A program made the position numbers and the translations under genes. Positions 8,267 through 16,883 of a DNA stretch of 33,157 nt are shown in pieces. A model generated the notes under the pieces. It saw nothing but the letters and a program-made list of their open reading frames with translations. It ran no database searches and was not told the DNA's origin. How positions within the stretch are numbered: position 1 is the first letter of the stretch; each line of letters opens with the position of its first letter. This DNA is from Sphingopyxis soli (GTDB taxonomy: Bacteria; Pseudomonadota; Alphaproteobacteria; Sphingomonadales; Sphingomonadaceae). The stretch covers positions 1 through 33,157 of the forward strand of contig NZ_JAFMTR010000038.1 of assembly GCF_018682675.1 (NCBI RefSeq), read 5' to 3'.

Positions 8267-9336
8267 TCCGCTGGCTCGCTGCGCTGCTCGCGCTGTCGCT
8301 GGCCGGATGCGGGGCTGATCCCGTGGCGGCCGAACCTACGCTCGACGGCCAACCGCCGATCGTCATCGCGCATCGCGGCGCGTCGGGCGAACGGCCCGAA
8401 CATACGCTGGCGAGCTACCGCCTGGCGATCGCGCTTGGCGCCGACTTTATCGAGCCCGATCTTGTGCTCACCAAGGACGGCGTCCTCGTCGCGCGGCACG
8501 AGAACGAGATTTCGGAGACGACCGATGTCGCCGATCATCCCGAATTCGCGGACCGCAAGGCGACGAAGACGATCGACGGCAAGCCGGTGACGGGCTGGTT
8601 CACAGAGGATTTCACGCTCGCCGAACTCAAGACGCTGCGTGCGAAGGAGCGGTTGCCGCAGCTTCGCGGCACCGCGCACGACGGCGAATATGACATCCCG
8701 ACCTTCGCCGAAATCCTCGACCTGCTGGCCGAGACCAACACGAGCCGGGTGAAGCCGGTGGGCGTCTATCCCGAAACCAAGCATCCGACCTATTTCGCGT
8801 CGATCGGCCTGCCTCACGAGCCGCCCTTGCTCGCGATTCTCGACCGATATGGCTATCGCGGCCGCAAGGCGCCGGTGTTCATCCAGAGCTTCGAAGTTGC
8901 CAACCTGAAGGCGATCCGCGCGAAGAGCGATCTGCCTCTGATCCAGTTGATGGACGCCGAGGGCGGTCCCGCCGACGATCCGAAGCTCACTTATGCCGCG
9001 ATGGCGACGCCGGCGGGGCTGAAGGCGGTCGCCGCCTACGCCGACGGGATCGGGCCATACAAGGAAATGATCATTCCGCGGAGCGCGCTCGGCACGATGG
9101 GCGACCCGACGAACCTGGTCCGCGACGCCCATGCCGTGGGCCTCAAGGTCCACCCCTGGACGTTCCGCCGCGAGAATTATTTCCTGCCGCTCGCCGACAA
9201 GGGCGGGCTCGATCCCGCCGGGCACGGCGATCTCGCCGCCGAGGTTCGTGCCTATCTCGCGGCCGGTATCGATGGCCTGTTCAGCGACAATCCGCGCGAG
9301 GCGGTCCCCGCGGTGAAGGCGGGCGAGGGGAAATGA
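8263..9336 (+). CDS. glpQ: Glycerophosphodiester phosphodiesterase, lipoprotein
   Basis: This is a 357-residue protein. Its N-terminus, MIRWLAALLALSLAGCGADP, contains a lipobox (LAGC), which predicts a lipid-anchored periplasmic protein. The GDPD TIM-barrel blocks are visible: IVIAHRGASGERPEHTLASY (catalytic HR and the metal-ligand Glu), ADFIEPDLVLTKDGVLVARHE (E-x-D and second catalytic His), PVGVYPETKHP, QSFEV, and a C-terminal KVHPWTFRREN ending with GIDGLFSDNP. It hydrolyses deacylated phospholipids to glycerol 3-phosphate and an alcohol. The length matches periplasmic GlpQ enzymes. It overlaps the upstream YffB-like gene by 4 bp, although the pairing has no obvious shared pathway. Confidence 0.93.
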   Translation: MIRWLAALLALSLAGCGADPVAAEPTLDGQPPIVIAHRGASGERPEHTLASYRLAIALGADFIEPDLVLTKDGVLVARHENEISETTDVADHPEFADRKATKTIDGKPVTGWFTEDFTLAELKTLRAKERLPQLRGTAHDGEYDIPTFAEILDLLAETNTSRVKPVGVYPETKHPTYFASIGLPHEPPLLAILDRYGYRGRKAPVFIQSFEVANLKAIRAKSDLPLIQLMDAEGGPADDPKLTYAAMATPAGLKAVAAYADGIGPYKEMIIPRSALGTMGDPTNLVRDAHAVGLKVHPWTFRRENYFLPLADKGGLDPAGHGDLAAEVRAYLAAGIDGLFSDNPREAVPAVKAGEGK

Positions 9337-9428
9337 CGGCCGGGGGGGTGCGGGCTGCGGTTCGGTACTCCCGATGGACGGGCGGATAAGATTGGCAAAG
9401 CGGGGCGCATCGGCTAGACCCCCGCGCC

Positions 9429-10292
9429 ATGTCCACGCTCCCCAAAACGCTCACGCTCGACACGTCGACGAGCCGCGCCAATCCGACCCCGCAGCCGATG
9501 AAGCGCCTGACGGTGCCGCGCATCCGCCAGCGCAAGGGCGGCGAGCCGATCGTGATGCTCACCGCCTACACCGTCCGCATGGCGCAGTTGCTCGACCCGC
9601 ATTGCGACATGCTGCTCGTCGGCGATTCGCTCGCCCAGGTGATCTATGGCCTGCCGCATACGGTCGGCGTGACGATGGACATGATGGCGCTGCACGGCGC
9701 TGCGGTCGTGCGCGGCAGCTATCATGCCGCGGTGATCGTCGACATGCCCTTCGGCAGTTACGAGGGCAGCCCGCAGCAGGCGTTCGACAATGCCGCGCGC
9801 CTGCTCAAGGAAACCGGCGCGGCGGCGGTGAAGGTCGAGGGCGGCAAGGTGCTGGCCCCGACGATCGAATTCCTCACCCAGCGCGGCATCCCGGTGATGG
9901 GGCACGTCGGGCTGACGCCGCAGGCGGTCAATATCCTCGGCGGCTATGGCGTGCGCGGCAAGAGCGAGGAGGAAGCGCGATCGATCGTCGAGGACGCGGT
10001 CGCGGTGGCGCAGGCGGGCGCTTTTTCGATCGTCATCGAGGGCGTGCTCGAATCGATCGCGATCGAGATCACGAACAAGGTTGCCTGCCCGACGATCGGC
10101 ATCGGCGCCTCGGCGCAATGCGACGGGCAGGTGCTGGTCACCGACGACATGCTCGGCATGTTCGAACGCGTCCCCAAATTCGTCAAACGCTATGGAACTT
10201 TGTCGGGCGCGGTTACCGATGCCGTGAAGGATTATGCGGACGAAGTCAGGTCCCGTTCATTCCCGACGGGGGATCAGATTTACGAAGGATGA
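9429..10292 (+). CDS. panB: 3-methyl-2-oxobutanoate hydroxymethyltransferase
   Basis: This is a 287-residue PanB, which transfers a hydroxymethyl group from methylenetetrahydrofolate to ketoisovalerate to give ketopantoate in pantothenate and CoA synthesis. Conserved blocks are IVMLTAYTVRMAQLLD, MLLVGDSLAQVIYG (metal-ligand Asp), VIVDMPFGSYEGS, AAAVKVEGG, PVMGHVGLTPQAVN, GGYGVRGK, ESIAIEIT and a C-terminal QVLVTDDMLGM. About 23 extra residues precede the core; an in-frame ATG at 9498 would give a more typical length. panC is not adjacent. coaD, later in the same CoA pathway, is some 13 kb away. Confidence 0.96.
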   Translation: MSTLPKTLTLDTSTSRANPTPQPMKRLTVPRIRQRKGGEPIVMLTAYTVRMAQLLDPHCDMLLVGDSLAQVIYGLPHTVGVTMDMMALHGAAVVRGSYHAAVIVDMPFGSYEGSPQQAFDNAARLLKETGAAAVKVEGGKVLAPTIEFLTQRGIPVMGHVGLTPQAVNILGGYGVRGKSEEEARSIVEDAVAVAQAGAFSIVIEGVLESIAIEITNKVACPTIGIGASAQCDGQVLVTDDMLGMFERVPKFVKRYGTLSGAVTDAVKDYADEVRSRSFPTGDQIYEG

Positions 10293-10392
10293 GACGCCGA
10301 GTGAAACACTTGGCCTTTGTCGGCGCCGCCGCTAAGGAAGCGGCCGGCGGGCGCGGCTCATGCGGCGTCGGCGCTGGTTTATGGAGGTTTGA

Positions 10393-11196
10393 TTGGCCCT
10401 GAGCCCGACGAACAACAATGCGGCGCTGCTGCAGGAAGTCGATGAGGCGGTTCGCAAGGATCGGCTCGACACGATCATGCAGCGCTTCGGCCGCTGGATC
10501 GTCGCGGGCGTGATCGCGGCGCTGCTCGCTTTCGGCGGTTACCTCTATTGGGGTCATCGGCAGGAGGTCGCGCGCGGCGAAAAAGCCGAAGAACTGCTGG
10601 CGGCGTTCGACAAGGTGGCGAGCGGCCAGCCGTCGGCGGCCGCCGCGGCGCTGAAGACGCTGGAGGGCGAGGGCGATCCCGCGTACCGCGCTGCCGCGCT
10701 CCTCGAACAGTCGAACCTGAAGGCGCAGTCGGGCGACATCAAGGGCGCCGCCGCGCTCGTCGCAAAGGTCGCTGCAGACACGAAGCTCGACCAGTCGCTG
10801 CGCGACATGGCGCTGATCCGCCAGACCGCGCTCGAATTCGACACGCTGAAGCCCGAAGCGGTCATCGCGCGGCTGAAGCCGATCGTCGATGCGAAGGATC
10901 CGGCGTCGAGCTGGTTCCCGAGCGCCGCCGAACTCAGCGCCGCGGCCTATTACCAGCAGGGCAAATTCGACGAGGCGGGCAAGCTGTACGGCCGGATCGC
11001 CAGGACGCCGCAAATTTCGAAATCGCTGCAGTCGCGCGCCGTCCAGATGGCGGGAATGCTCGGCGTCGATGCGGTCGCCGACCGCGCGGCAGCGAGCATC
11101 GCGGCCGATGCGAAGCGTGTGGCCGAACGCGTCGCCGCGAACCAGAAAGGCACGCCGGACGCAGCGGCGGCCGCAACGAGCGAGGAAGCCAAGTAA
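10393..11196 (+). CDS. yfgM: YfgM-like tetratricopeptide membrane protein
   Basis: This is a 267-residue protein starting at a TTG codon, with GGAGG 5 bases ahead of it. After a short cytoplasmic part (DEAVRKDRLDTIMQRFGRW) there is one transmembrane helix (IVAGVIAALLAFGGYLYWG). The rest, alanine-rich and helical, is a TPR_21/YfgM-like periplasmic domain, with repeats such as YRAAALLEQSNLKAQSGD and AAYYQQGKFDEAGKLY. YfgM is an accessory partner of the SecYEG translocon and PpiD. The stop codon TAA directly touches the ATG of bamB, and der follows, matching the E. coli yfgM-bamB-der order. The low-complexity C-terminus (DAAAAATSEEAK) is probably unstructured. Confidence 0.88.
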   Translation: MALSPTNNNAALLQEVDEAVRKDRLDTIMQRFGRWIVAGVIAALLAFGGYLYWGHRQEVARGEKAEELLAAFDKVASGQPSAAAAALKTLEGEGDPAYRAAALLEQSNLKAQSGDIKGAAALVAKVAADTKLDQSLRDMALIRQTALEFDTLKPEAVIARLKPIVDAKDPASSWFPSAAELSAAAYYQQGKFDEAGKLYGRIARTPQISKSLQSRAVQMAGMLGVDAVADRAAASIAADAKRVAERVAANQKGTPDAAAAATSEEAK

Positions 11197-12531
11197 ATGC
11201 GGAAACTTCACTATGTGGCGGGCGCGATGCTGATTGCGCTGCCGCTGGCGGGCTGCGGTGCGTTCAAGGGTAATGGCGGTCCCAAGACCCCGACAGTCGG
11301 CCAGCGCGTGTCGATCCTGTCGAACGACAACAGTATCAAGGTCGATCCCGCCACCGAGTCGGTCGCGGTCGTGCTGCCCGAGCCGGTCGTGAATCCGAAC
11401 TGGGCGCAATCGGGCGGCAACGCTTCCAAATCGATGGGCCATCCCGCGCTCGGCGCGGCGCGCACCAAGATATGGGAAGCCAGCATCGCGGGCAGCAACA
11501 ACAAGCAGCGTCTCGCCGCTTCGCCGGTGATCGCCGACAACCGCCTGTTCGTCGTCGATACCGATGCGGTCGTTTCGGCCTTTGCCGCCGATACCGGCGC
11601 GAAGCTGTGGAGCGTGTCGATCGGCAGCACGGGCAAGGATTTCAAGAATTCGCTGTTCGGAGGGGGCGCGGCGGTCGATGGCACCACCGTCTATGCCACC
11701 AGCGGCTCGGGCGACGTGGCCGCGCTGAACGCTACCGACGGTTCGGTGCTGTGGAAGGCGAAGCCTGCGGGTCCGCTGCGCGGCGCGCCGACGGTCGCTT
11801 TCGGCGGGGTCTATGTGATCAGCCAGGATAACCAGATCTTCGCGCTCAACGCCGCGAACGGCGCGGTGCAGTGGCAGGCGACGGCCTCGCTCGAGGCAGG
11901 CAGCATCTTCGGCGCGGGGTCGCCGGCGGCGGCGCAAGGCACAATCGTTGCCGGCTATTCGTCGGGCGAGGTGCAGGCCTATCGTTACGAGAACGGCCGC
12001 GACCTCTGGGAAGACGCTCTTGCGCGCACCTCGATGGCGCTGTCGGTGTCGACGCTGTCGGATGTCGATGCCGACCCGGTCATCGACCGCGGCCGCGTCT
12101 TCGCGCTCGGTCAAGGCGGCCGCATGGCGAGCTACGAGCTTGTGACCGGCCAGCGGAGCTGGGAAATTTCGATCGCAGGCATCTCGACGCCCTATGTGGT
12201 CGGCGAGTGGGTTTATGCGATGACCGACGACGGCAAGCTGCTCTGCGTTGCGCGCGGCAGCGGCAAGGTCCGCTGGCTCCAGCAACTCGCGCGCTTCCGC
12301 GTCGAGACCGAGAAGAAGAAGAAGGACCCGATCCGCTGGACCGGCCCCATATTGGCGGGCGGGCGCCTGATCGCGGTGAACAGCGAGGGGCAGCTCGTCG
12401 AATTCTCGCCGACCGATGGATCGACGATCGCGACGACCGAATTCAAGGCGCCGCTGTCGCAGTCGCCGGTGGTCGCGAACAATATCTTGTATATTTTGGC
12501 AGACGACGGGCGCATCACGGCCTGGCGCTGA
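11197..12531 (+). CDS. bamB: Outer membrane protein assembly factor BamB
   Basis: This is a 444-residue lipoprotein precursor. The N-terminus, MRKLHYVAGAMLIALPLAGCGAF, has the lipobox LAGC. The mature part is an eight-bladed PQQ-like beta-propeller, recognisable from repeated units ending in G-x-x-x-W: DTGAKLWSVSIG, DGSVLWKAKPAG, NGAVQWQATAS, NGRDLWEDAL, TGQRSWEISIAG and SGKVRWLQQL. BamB is a component of the BAM complex, which inserts outer-membrane beta-barrels. A lysine-rich loop (TEKKKKDPIRWTGP) is typical of alphaproteobacterial versions. The gene begins immediately after yfgM and is followed by der after a 46-bp gap that contains a GC-rich hairpin. Confidence 0.95.
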   Translation: MRKLHYVAGAMLIALPLAGCGAFKGNGGPKTPTVGQRVSILSNDNSIKVDPATESVAVVLPEPVVNPNWAQSGGNASKSMGHPALGAARTKIWEASIAGSNNKQRLAASPVIADNRLFVVDTDAVVSAFAADTGAKLWSVSIGSTGKDFKNSLFGGGAAVDGTTVYATSGSGDVAALNATDGSVLWKAKPAGPLRGAPTVAFGGVYVISQDNQIFALNAANGAVQWQATASLEAGSIFGAGSPAAAQGTIVAGYSSGEVQAYRYENGRDLWEDALARTSMALSVSTLSDVDADPVIDRGRVFALGQGGRMASYELVTGQRSWEISIAGISTPYVVGEWVYAMTDDGKLLCVARGSGKVRWLQQLARFRVETEKKKKDPIRWTGPILAGGRLIAVNSEGQLVEFSPTDGSTIATTEFKAPLSQSPVVANNILYILADDGRITAWR

Positions 12532-12537
12532 CAAGCG

Positions 12538-12558
12538 TCCGGGCCGGGGCGGCCCGGA
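12538..12558. other. GC-rich hairpin between bamB and der
   Basis: The bases TCCGGGCC and GGCCCGGA form an 8-bp perfect stem around loop GGGGC, 6 bases past the bamB stop. No T-run follows, and the sequence continues into the der ribosome-binding region. It may attenuate or process the mRNA between the two genes. Confidence 0.5.
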
Positions 12559-12577
12559 TAATACAGGGATATAAGCC

Positions 12578-13954
12578 ATGTCGCGACCCGCGACGATCGC
12601 CATTGTCGGCCGGCCCAATGTCGGCAAATCGACGCTGTTCAACCGGCTTGTCGGCAAGCGCCTCGCGCTCGTCGACGACCAGCCGGGGGTGACGCGCGAC
12701 CGGCGCGAGGGCGACGGCAAGCTGCTCGGTCTCGAATTCCTGATCGTCGACACCGCGGGGTTCGAGGATCAGGACGCAGCGACGCTGCCGGGGCGGATGC
12801 GCGTCCAGACCGAAAAGGCGGTGCGCGAGGCCGACGCCGCGTTGTTTCTGATCGACGCGCGCGCGGGCGTAATGCCGCTCGACGAGGAAATCGCGCGCTG
12901 GCTGCGCAGCGAGGACACCCCGATCATCCTCTGCGCGAACAAGGCCGAAGGCAAGCAGGGCGAGACAGGGCTGATGGAGGCCTACAGCCTCGGCTTCGAC
13001 AATGTCCTCGCGCTCAGCGCCGAACATGGCGAGGGGCTGGTCGACCTGTTCGATGCGCTGCGTCCGATCGTTGAGCCGTTCATGGACGCGGACGAAGAAG
13101 AGGCGGTGGACGCCGACGACGAGGACGCGCCGCTCGGTCCGCTCAAGCTCGCCATCGTCGGACGCCCGAATGCGGGCAAATCGACCTTGATCAACCGCAT
13201 GATCGGCGAGGACCGCCTGATCACCGGGCCCGAAGCCGGGATCACGCGCGATTCGATCCGCGTCGACTGGCAATGGGAAAAGGATGGCGAGGTCCATCCG
13301 ATCCAGCTGTTCGACACCGCCGGGATGCGCAAGCGCGCGAAGGTGCAGGACAAGCTGGAAAAATTGTCGGTCGCCGATGCGCTCCATGCGGTCGACTTCG
13401 CCGAGGTCGTCGTGCTGCTTCTTGACGCCACAAAGGGGCTCGAGGCACAGGACCTGCGCATTGCCGACCGGGTGATCGAGGAAGGGCGCGGGCTGATCGT
13501 CGCGCTCAACAAATGGGATGTCGCCGAAGACCCCTCGTCGCTGTTCAACGGCGTGCGCGCGGCGCTCGACGACGGGCTGTCGCAGATCAAGGGCGTGCCG
13601 CTGCTCAGCATCTCGGGCGCGACGGGGAAGGGGATCGACACGCTGGTGCGCGTGGCTTTCGAACAGCGGGCGATCTGGACCAGCCGCGTTGCGACCGCGA
13701 AGCTCAACCGCTGGTTCGAACGCGCGGTCGAGGCGAACCCTCCGCCCGCGCCCGGCGGCAAGCGGATCAAGCTGCGCTATATGACGCAGGCGCGCACGCG
13801 CCCGCCGACGTTCGTCGTCTTCGGCAGCCGCACCGACGCGCTTCCGGCAAGCTATCAGCGTTACCTGACCAACGGGATGCGCAAGGAGCTGGGCTTCCAG
13901 GGGGTGCCGATCCGCCTCAATTTCCGTAACACACGCAATCCCTATGACGATTGA
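12578..13954 (+). CDS. der: Ribosome biogenesis GTPase Der (EngA)
   Basis: This is a 458-residue protein with two tandem GTPase domains, the hallmark of Der/EngA. Domain 1 has the P-loop GRPNVGKST (about residues 10-18), DTAGF and the base-recognition NKAEG. Domain 2 has GRPNAGKST (about 197-205), DTAGMRKRAKVQD and NKWD. The C-terminal KH-like domain follows (TAKLNRWFERAVE, RIKLRYMTQ, YQRYLTNGMRKELGF), ending with PIRLNFRNTRNPYDD. Der assists assembly of the 50S subunit. An acidic linker (DADEEEAVDADDEDA) separates the two G domains. The last 11 bases overlap the start of tusA, so translation of the two is likely coupled. Confidence 0.98.
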   Translation: MSRPATIAIVGRPNVGKSTLFNRLVGKRLALVDDQPGVTRDRREGDGKLLGLEFLIVDTAGFEDQDAATLPGRMRVQTEKAVREADAALFLIDARAGVMPLDEEIARWLRSEDTPIILCANKAEGKQGETGLMEAYSLGFDNVLALSAEHGEGLVDLFDALRPIVEPFMDADEEEAVDADDEDAPLGPLKLAIVGRPNAGKSTLINRMIGEDRLITGPEAGITRDSIRVDWQWEKDGEVHPIQLFDTAGMRKRAKVQDKLEKLSVADALHAVDFAEVVVLLLDATKGLEAQDLRIADRVIEEGRGLIVALNKWDVAEDPSSLFNGVRAALDDGLSQIKGVPLLSISGATGKGIDTLVRVAFEQRAIWTSRVATAKLNRWFERAVEANPPPAPGGKRIKLRYMTQARTRPPTFVVFGSRTDALPASYQRYLTNGMRKELGFQGVPIRLNFRNTRNPYDD

Positions 13955-14171
13955 GCTCGCCCGGGATGCGGCGAGCGTCGTCGTCGATGCGCGCGGCATG
14001 CGTTGCCCGTGGCCCGCGTTGCGGCTCGCGCGGGCGATGCGCGGCGCGCGCGACGTGCTGTTGCTCGCCGACGACCCGCAGGCAGGGCGCGAAGCCGCGG
14101 CGCTGGCCGCCGAACATGGCTGGACTCTCGAAGCCGCCGGGGAAGCCGGCTGGCGCGCGCGCCGCGACTGA
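13944..14171 (+). CDS. TusA-family sulfur carrier protein
   Basis: This is a 75-residue protein of the TusA/SirA fold. The signature block VDARGMRCPWPALRLARAM contains the C-P-x-P motif with the single reactive cysteine and its following helix. TusA-family proteins relay sulfane sulfur, for example in tRNA thiolation or other sulfur-transfer pathways. The rest of the small domain is visible but diverged (VLLLADDPQAGREAAALAAEHGW). The start overlaps der by 11 bases, which suggests translational coupling. Without TusBCD nearby, the exact sulfur partner is unknown. At 75 residues it is normal for the family. Confidence 0.88.
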   Translation: MTIELARDAASVVVDARGMRCPWPALRLARAMRGARDVLLLADDPQAGREAAALAAEHGWTLEAAGEAGWRARRD

Positions 14172-14287
14172 CCCAAAACGGGGCGGCTTTCGTGCGCCCG
14201 CCGGATCAGCGTAACCTCTTTTTTACCGACTTTGGCGCATGGTGCGGCCCGGGACCAAGACCGAGCTGAATACCGAGGGACGCAACG

Positions 14288-14692
14288 TTGGACGAGATCC
14301 TGGTCGATTGGAACGAATTCCGCGCGACGCGCACCCAGTTGGGGGCGGCGTTCGTGCGTATTCTTGGCTATTTTCGCGAGGATGGCATCAAGTCGGTCGC
14401 CGCGATCGAAGAGGCGATGCGGGCCCGCGACGCGCGCGGGCTCGTGATGCCCGCGCACACGCTGAAGAGCGAAGCGCGCCAGTTCGGCGCCGAACGCCTT
14501 GGCGCGCTGTCCGAGGACATCGAGATGTTCGGGCGCCACTGCGTCGAGGCGCAGATCAGCCCCGAGGAATATCTGCCGCGCGTCGTCACGCTGCGCCCGC
14601 TGTTCGAGGAAACGCTGGAAGCGCTGGAACGCGAAGCGAACCCGCTCGTGCAGCGCCGCCCGTCGACCTTCGGCCGCGCCGCCAGCGCTTAA
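14288..14692 (+). CDS. Hpt (histidine phosphotransfer) domain protein
   Basis: This is a 134-residue protein beginning at TTG with GAGGGA 7 bases upstream. It is predicted to be a helical bundle. The motif MPAHTLKSEARQFGAERLG (around residue 58) matches the Hpt active-site signature H-x-L-K-G/S-x-A-x-x-x-G-a-x-x-L, with the phospho-accepting His present. Hpt proteins shuttle phosphate between hybrid kinases and response regulators. No kinase is adjacent, so it is an orphan; its partners cannot be predicted. PhyR lies 16 kb away, and a link is only speculative. The stop codon shares the palindrome CTTAAG with the stop of the converging DUF418 gene. Confidence 0.85.
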   Translation: MDEILVDWNEFRATRTQLGAAFVRILGYFREDGIKSVAAIEEAMRARDARGLVMPAHTLKSEARQFGAERLGALSEDIEMFGRHCVEAQISPEEYLPRVVTLRPLFEETLEALEREANPLVQRRPSTFGRAASA

Positions 14693-15942
14693 GCCCGCGC
14701 GGCTTTCCGCATCGGTTGTATCTGTCGCCGCGACAGGCTGCGCCAGATCCATTCGAGCGGGCCATAGTTGAAACGGTCGAGCCAAGGCTTCGACCATAGC
14801 AGCATCGCCGCCCACATGCCGAAGCAGAAGAGATAAAGCGCGGCGCGCCCGACGGTGCCGTACAGGCCGAAACCATAGCCGTAGAAGATCGTCGTCATCA
14901 CGATCGAGCTGGTGAGGTAATTGGTGAAGGCCATCCGCCCCGTCGCCGCCACTCGCGCGCGCACCGCGTCGCTCGCGGCGGTCTTGATCAGCAGCATGAT
15001 CAGCGCCGCCCAGCCGATCGTCATCGCGACGTCGAATGGCACCGACAACGACAGCGAGGCGCCGAAGGTCGAGACCGCGCTGAATCCGCTGGCGACCTGA
15101 TAATAGGCGAGGGCGATCAGTGGGGGGATGCCGATCAGGAAGCCGCGGACCGCCCATTTGCGGTAGCGCGCCGCCTCCCATTCGCCGGTCAGCATCCGCG
15201 ATTTGAACAGCGCCATGCCGACCAGCATCAGGCCCATCGTCTCCCACAGGAACATAAGCGCCTGGACGAACGGCTCGGCCGCGTGTTCGCCGAGCTTGGC
15301 AGCGACGATGCCGCCATAGCCGCCGAGATGGACGGCAACATCCTTCGCATAGCTTGCCGCGCCGGGGCCCATGTCGGCGTTCATCCTGGCAAGGTCGTCG
15401 GCCAGCCCGGAGGCGACAACGGGCGGCAGATGGCCCGTTTCGGCGAGCAGGAACATCAGCCAGCCGGAGGCGAGCAGGCCGATCCCGACGAGAAAGAAGC
15501 CGACCGCCCAGCGCAGGAGCGCTTTCACCGACAGGTTGCGGAAGGCAAAGAGCAGCAGGCCGCACACCGCATAGAGGAACAATATATCGCCGAACCAGAT
15601 GAAATAATAATGGATGAGCCCGAAGATCGCGAGCCAGATCATCCGCGCATAATGGGCCTCGGCCGCGCTGCGCCCGTTCGCCGCGGCGCTCTGGATCACC
15701 AGCAGCGTGCTTGCGCCGAACAACATCGAGAACAGCCCGCGCATCTTCGAATCGATGAAAACGAAGTTGAAGAACCAGGTCGCGAGATCGAGATTTCCGA
15801 CCGGGCCACCGGCGACAGGGTTGACGTAAGCCGCAAAGGGAGCGGCGAAGGCGACGATGTTCATCGCCAGAATCCCCATTACCGCGACCCCGCGAATGGC
15901 GTCGAGGCTTTCGTAGCGCCCTGTGGCTGCGCGCGTGTCCAT
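14689..15942 (-). CDS. DUF418 (YeiB-like) integral membrane protein
   Basis: This is a 417-residue protein of about ten hydrophobic helices. The start reads RYESLDAIRGVAVMGILAMNIVAF, the classical opening of DUF418/YeiB proteins (an acyltransferase_3-related fold). It continues with FIDSKMRGLFSMLFGAS and LIHYYFIWFGDILFLYAVCG. The C-terminal DUF418 domain contains ATGRMAFTNYLTSSIVMTTIFYGYGFGLYG and ends with GPLEWIWRSL. The function is not established; related proteins are suspected transporters or acyl-transfer enzymes. It is transcribed away from COQ4, sharing a 157-bp intergenic space that holds a strong palindrome. Its stop overlaps that of the Hpt gene by four bases. Confidence 0.9.
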   Translation of the reverse strand: MDTRAATGRYESLDAIRGVAVMGILAMNIVAFAAPFAAYVNPVAGGPVGNLDLATWFFNFVFIDSKMRGLFSMLFGASTLLVIQSAAANGRSAAEAHYARMIWLAIFGLIHYYFIWFGDILFLYAVCGLLLFAFRNLSVKALLRWAVGFFLVGIGLLASGWLMFLLAETGHLPPVVASGLADDLARMNADMGPGAASYAKDVAVHLGGYGGIVAAKLGEHAAEPFVQALMFLWETMGLMLVGMALFKSRMLTGEWEAARYRKWAVRGFLIGIPPLIALAYYQVASGFSAVSTFGASLSLSVPFDVAMTIGWAALIMLLIKTAASDAVRARVAATGRMAFTNYLTSSIVMTTIFYGYGFGLYGTVGRAALYLFCFGMWAAMLLWSKPWLDRFNYGPLEWIWRSLSRRQIQPMRKAARA

Positions 15943-16027
15943 GCCCGTTCCCCCTTCGCCCAGACAGCAGGGGTATCGTGCGGGCGGGAAGGCGTCGAGG
16001 GGTTTCTTGGCGACCGTTAAACGGTTA

Positions 16028-16043
16028 TTGACATCTATGTCAG
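16028..16043. promoter_or_regulatory. Operator-like palindrome upstream of COQ4
   Basis: TGACAT-CT-ATGTCA is a perfect 6-bp inverted repeat with a 2-bp centre (16029-16042). With its preceding T it also spells TTGACA (16028-16033), a consensus -35 word. It sits 57 bases before the COQ4 start, in the gap it shares with the divergent DUF418 gene. This is the size and symmetry expected of a TetR/MarR-type repressor site covering a promoter. The -10 is not clear (TGCTAT, 16047-16052, is a poor candidate). Confidence 0.5.
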
Positions 16044-16099
16044 TAATGCTATTTCGACAGCATCAGATGATTCGCCCGAGTTCGCAAACGAGAGCCGCC

Positions 16100-16879
16100 A
16101 TGACCCCGACCATCTTCTCCCATCCCGATCGCCAGCCTGCGAAGTTCCGCCCGTTCAAGGCGTTCGGCCACTTCCGCAAGCTGATCAAGGACAAGGAAGA
16201 CACCGAGCAGGTCTTCCACATCTTCGAGAACCTGCCGCGCAAGGGCTTCATCGACGATGCGCGTGCCTTTGTCGAAAGCGACCTCGGCAAGCGGTTGATG
16301 GAAAGCGAACCCTATCTCCCCGACCTGCTCGACGACCATGGCTGGATCGACGCCCTTCCCGAGGGCACGGTGGGTCACGCCTATGTGACCTTTATGCGCC
16401 GCGAAGGCCTGTCGGCCGCTGGTCTTGTCGCCGAGGCCGAGAAGATGGGCCGTCCCAAGTTCGACGACCAGCTCCAATGGTATGCGAACCGCCTGCGCGA
16501 TACGCACGATCTGTTCCACATCCTGACCGGTTATGGCCGCGACGCACTCGGCGAGCAGTGCGTGCTCGGCTTCACCTATGGGCAGACCGGCAACTACGGC
16601 AATTTCTTCATCGCCTACGCCGGCGGCTATGAACTCAAGCGCAGCGTCAAGGGCGATGCGCCGGTGATGGGCGCGATCCGGCAGGGTCAGCGCCACGGCA
16701 AGGCGTCGAAGCCGATCATCGAGCAGGACATCCGTTCGCTCCTTGCAGAACCGCTCGAAGCCGCCCGCGCGCGCCTCGGCATCGGCGAGCCGACGCTGTA
16801 TCAGGAAGCGCACCGGGCGTACCGCAGCCGCGGCATCGACCCGTACAACTTCCTTGCGGCGAAAGCCGCGATGGCCTGA
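16100..16879 (+). CDS. coq4: COQ4 family ubiquinone biosynthesis protein
   Basis: This is a 259-residue homologue of eukaryotic COQ4. The sequence carries the family metal-binding motif in LRDTHDLFHILTGYGRDALGE (H-D-x-x-H followed by a downstream Glu), then VLGFTYGQTGNYGNFFIAY. In eukaryotes Coq4 is needed for ubiquinone synthesis and was recently linked to C1 decarboxylation and hydroxylation of the ring; alphaproteobacterial homologues are assumed to act in the same pathway. The frame is open back to 15923, but the upstream part lies in the DUF418 5' end, and the ATG at 16100 begins the conserved region. A second in-frame ATG about 65 bases upstream would put the palindrome in the leader. 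Confidence 0.88.
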   Translation: MTPTIFSHPDRQPAKFRPFKAFGHFRKLIKDKEDTEQVFHIFENLPRKGFIDDARAFVESDLGKRLMESEPYLPDLLDDHGWIDALPEGTVGHAYVTFMRREGLSAAGLVAEAEKMGRPKFDDQLQWYANRLRDTHDLFHILTGYGRDALGEQCVLGFTYGQTGNYGNFFIAYAGGYELKRSVKGDAPVMGAIRQGQRHGKASKPIIEQDIRSLLAEPLEAARARLGIGEPTLYQEAHRAYRSRGIDPYNFLAAKAAMA

Positions 16880-16883
16880 GCCG

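Noticed and set aside
10246..12753. An 835-codon minus-strand open frame opposite yfgM, bamB and der
   Set aside because: It covers three well-recognised plus-strand genes and is Arg/His/Asp-rich with no domain. High GC content keeps the opposite frame open.
12515..15565. A 1016-codon minus-strand frame opposite der, tusA and Hpt
   Set aside because: It runs across several real genes on the other strand and shows only antisense-like composition; der is certain.
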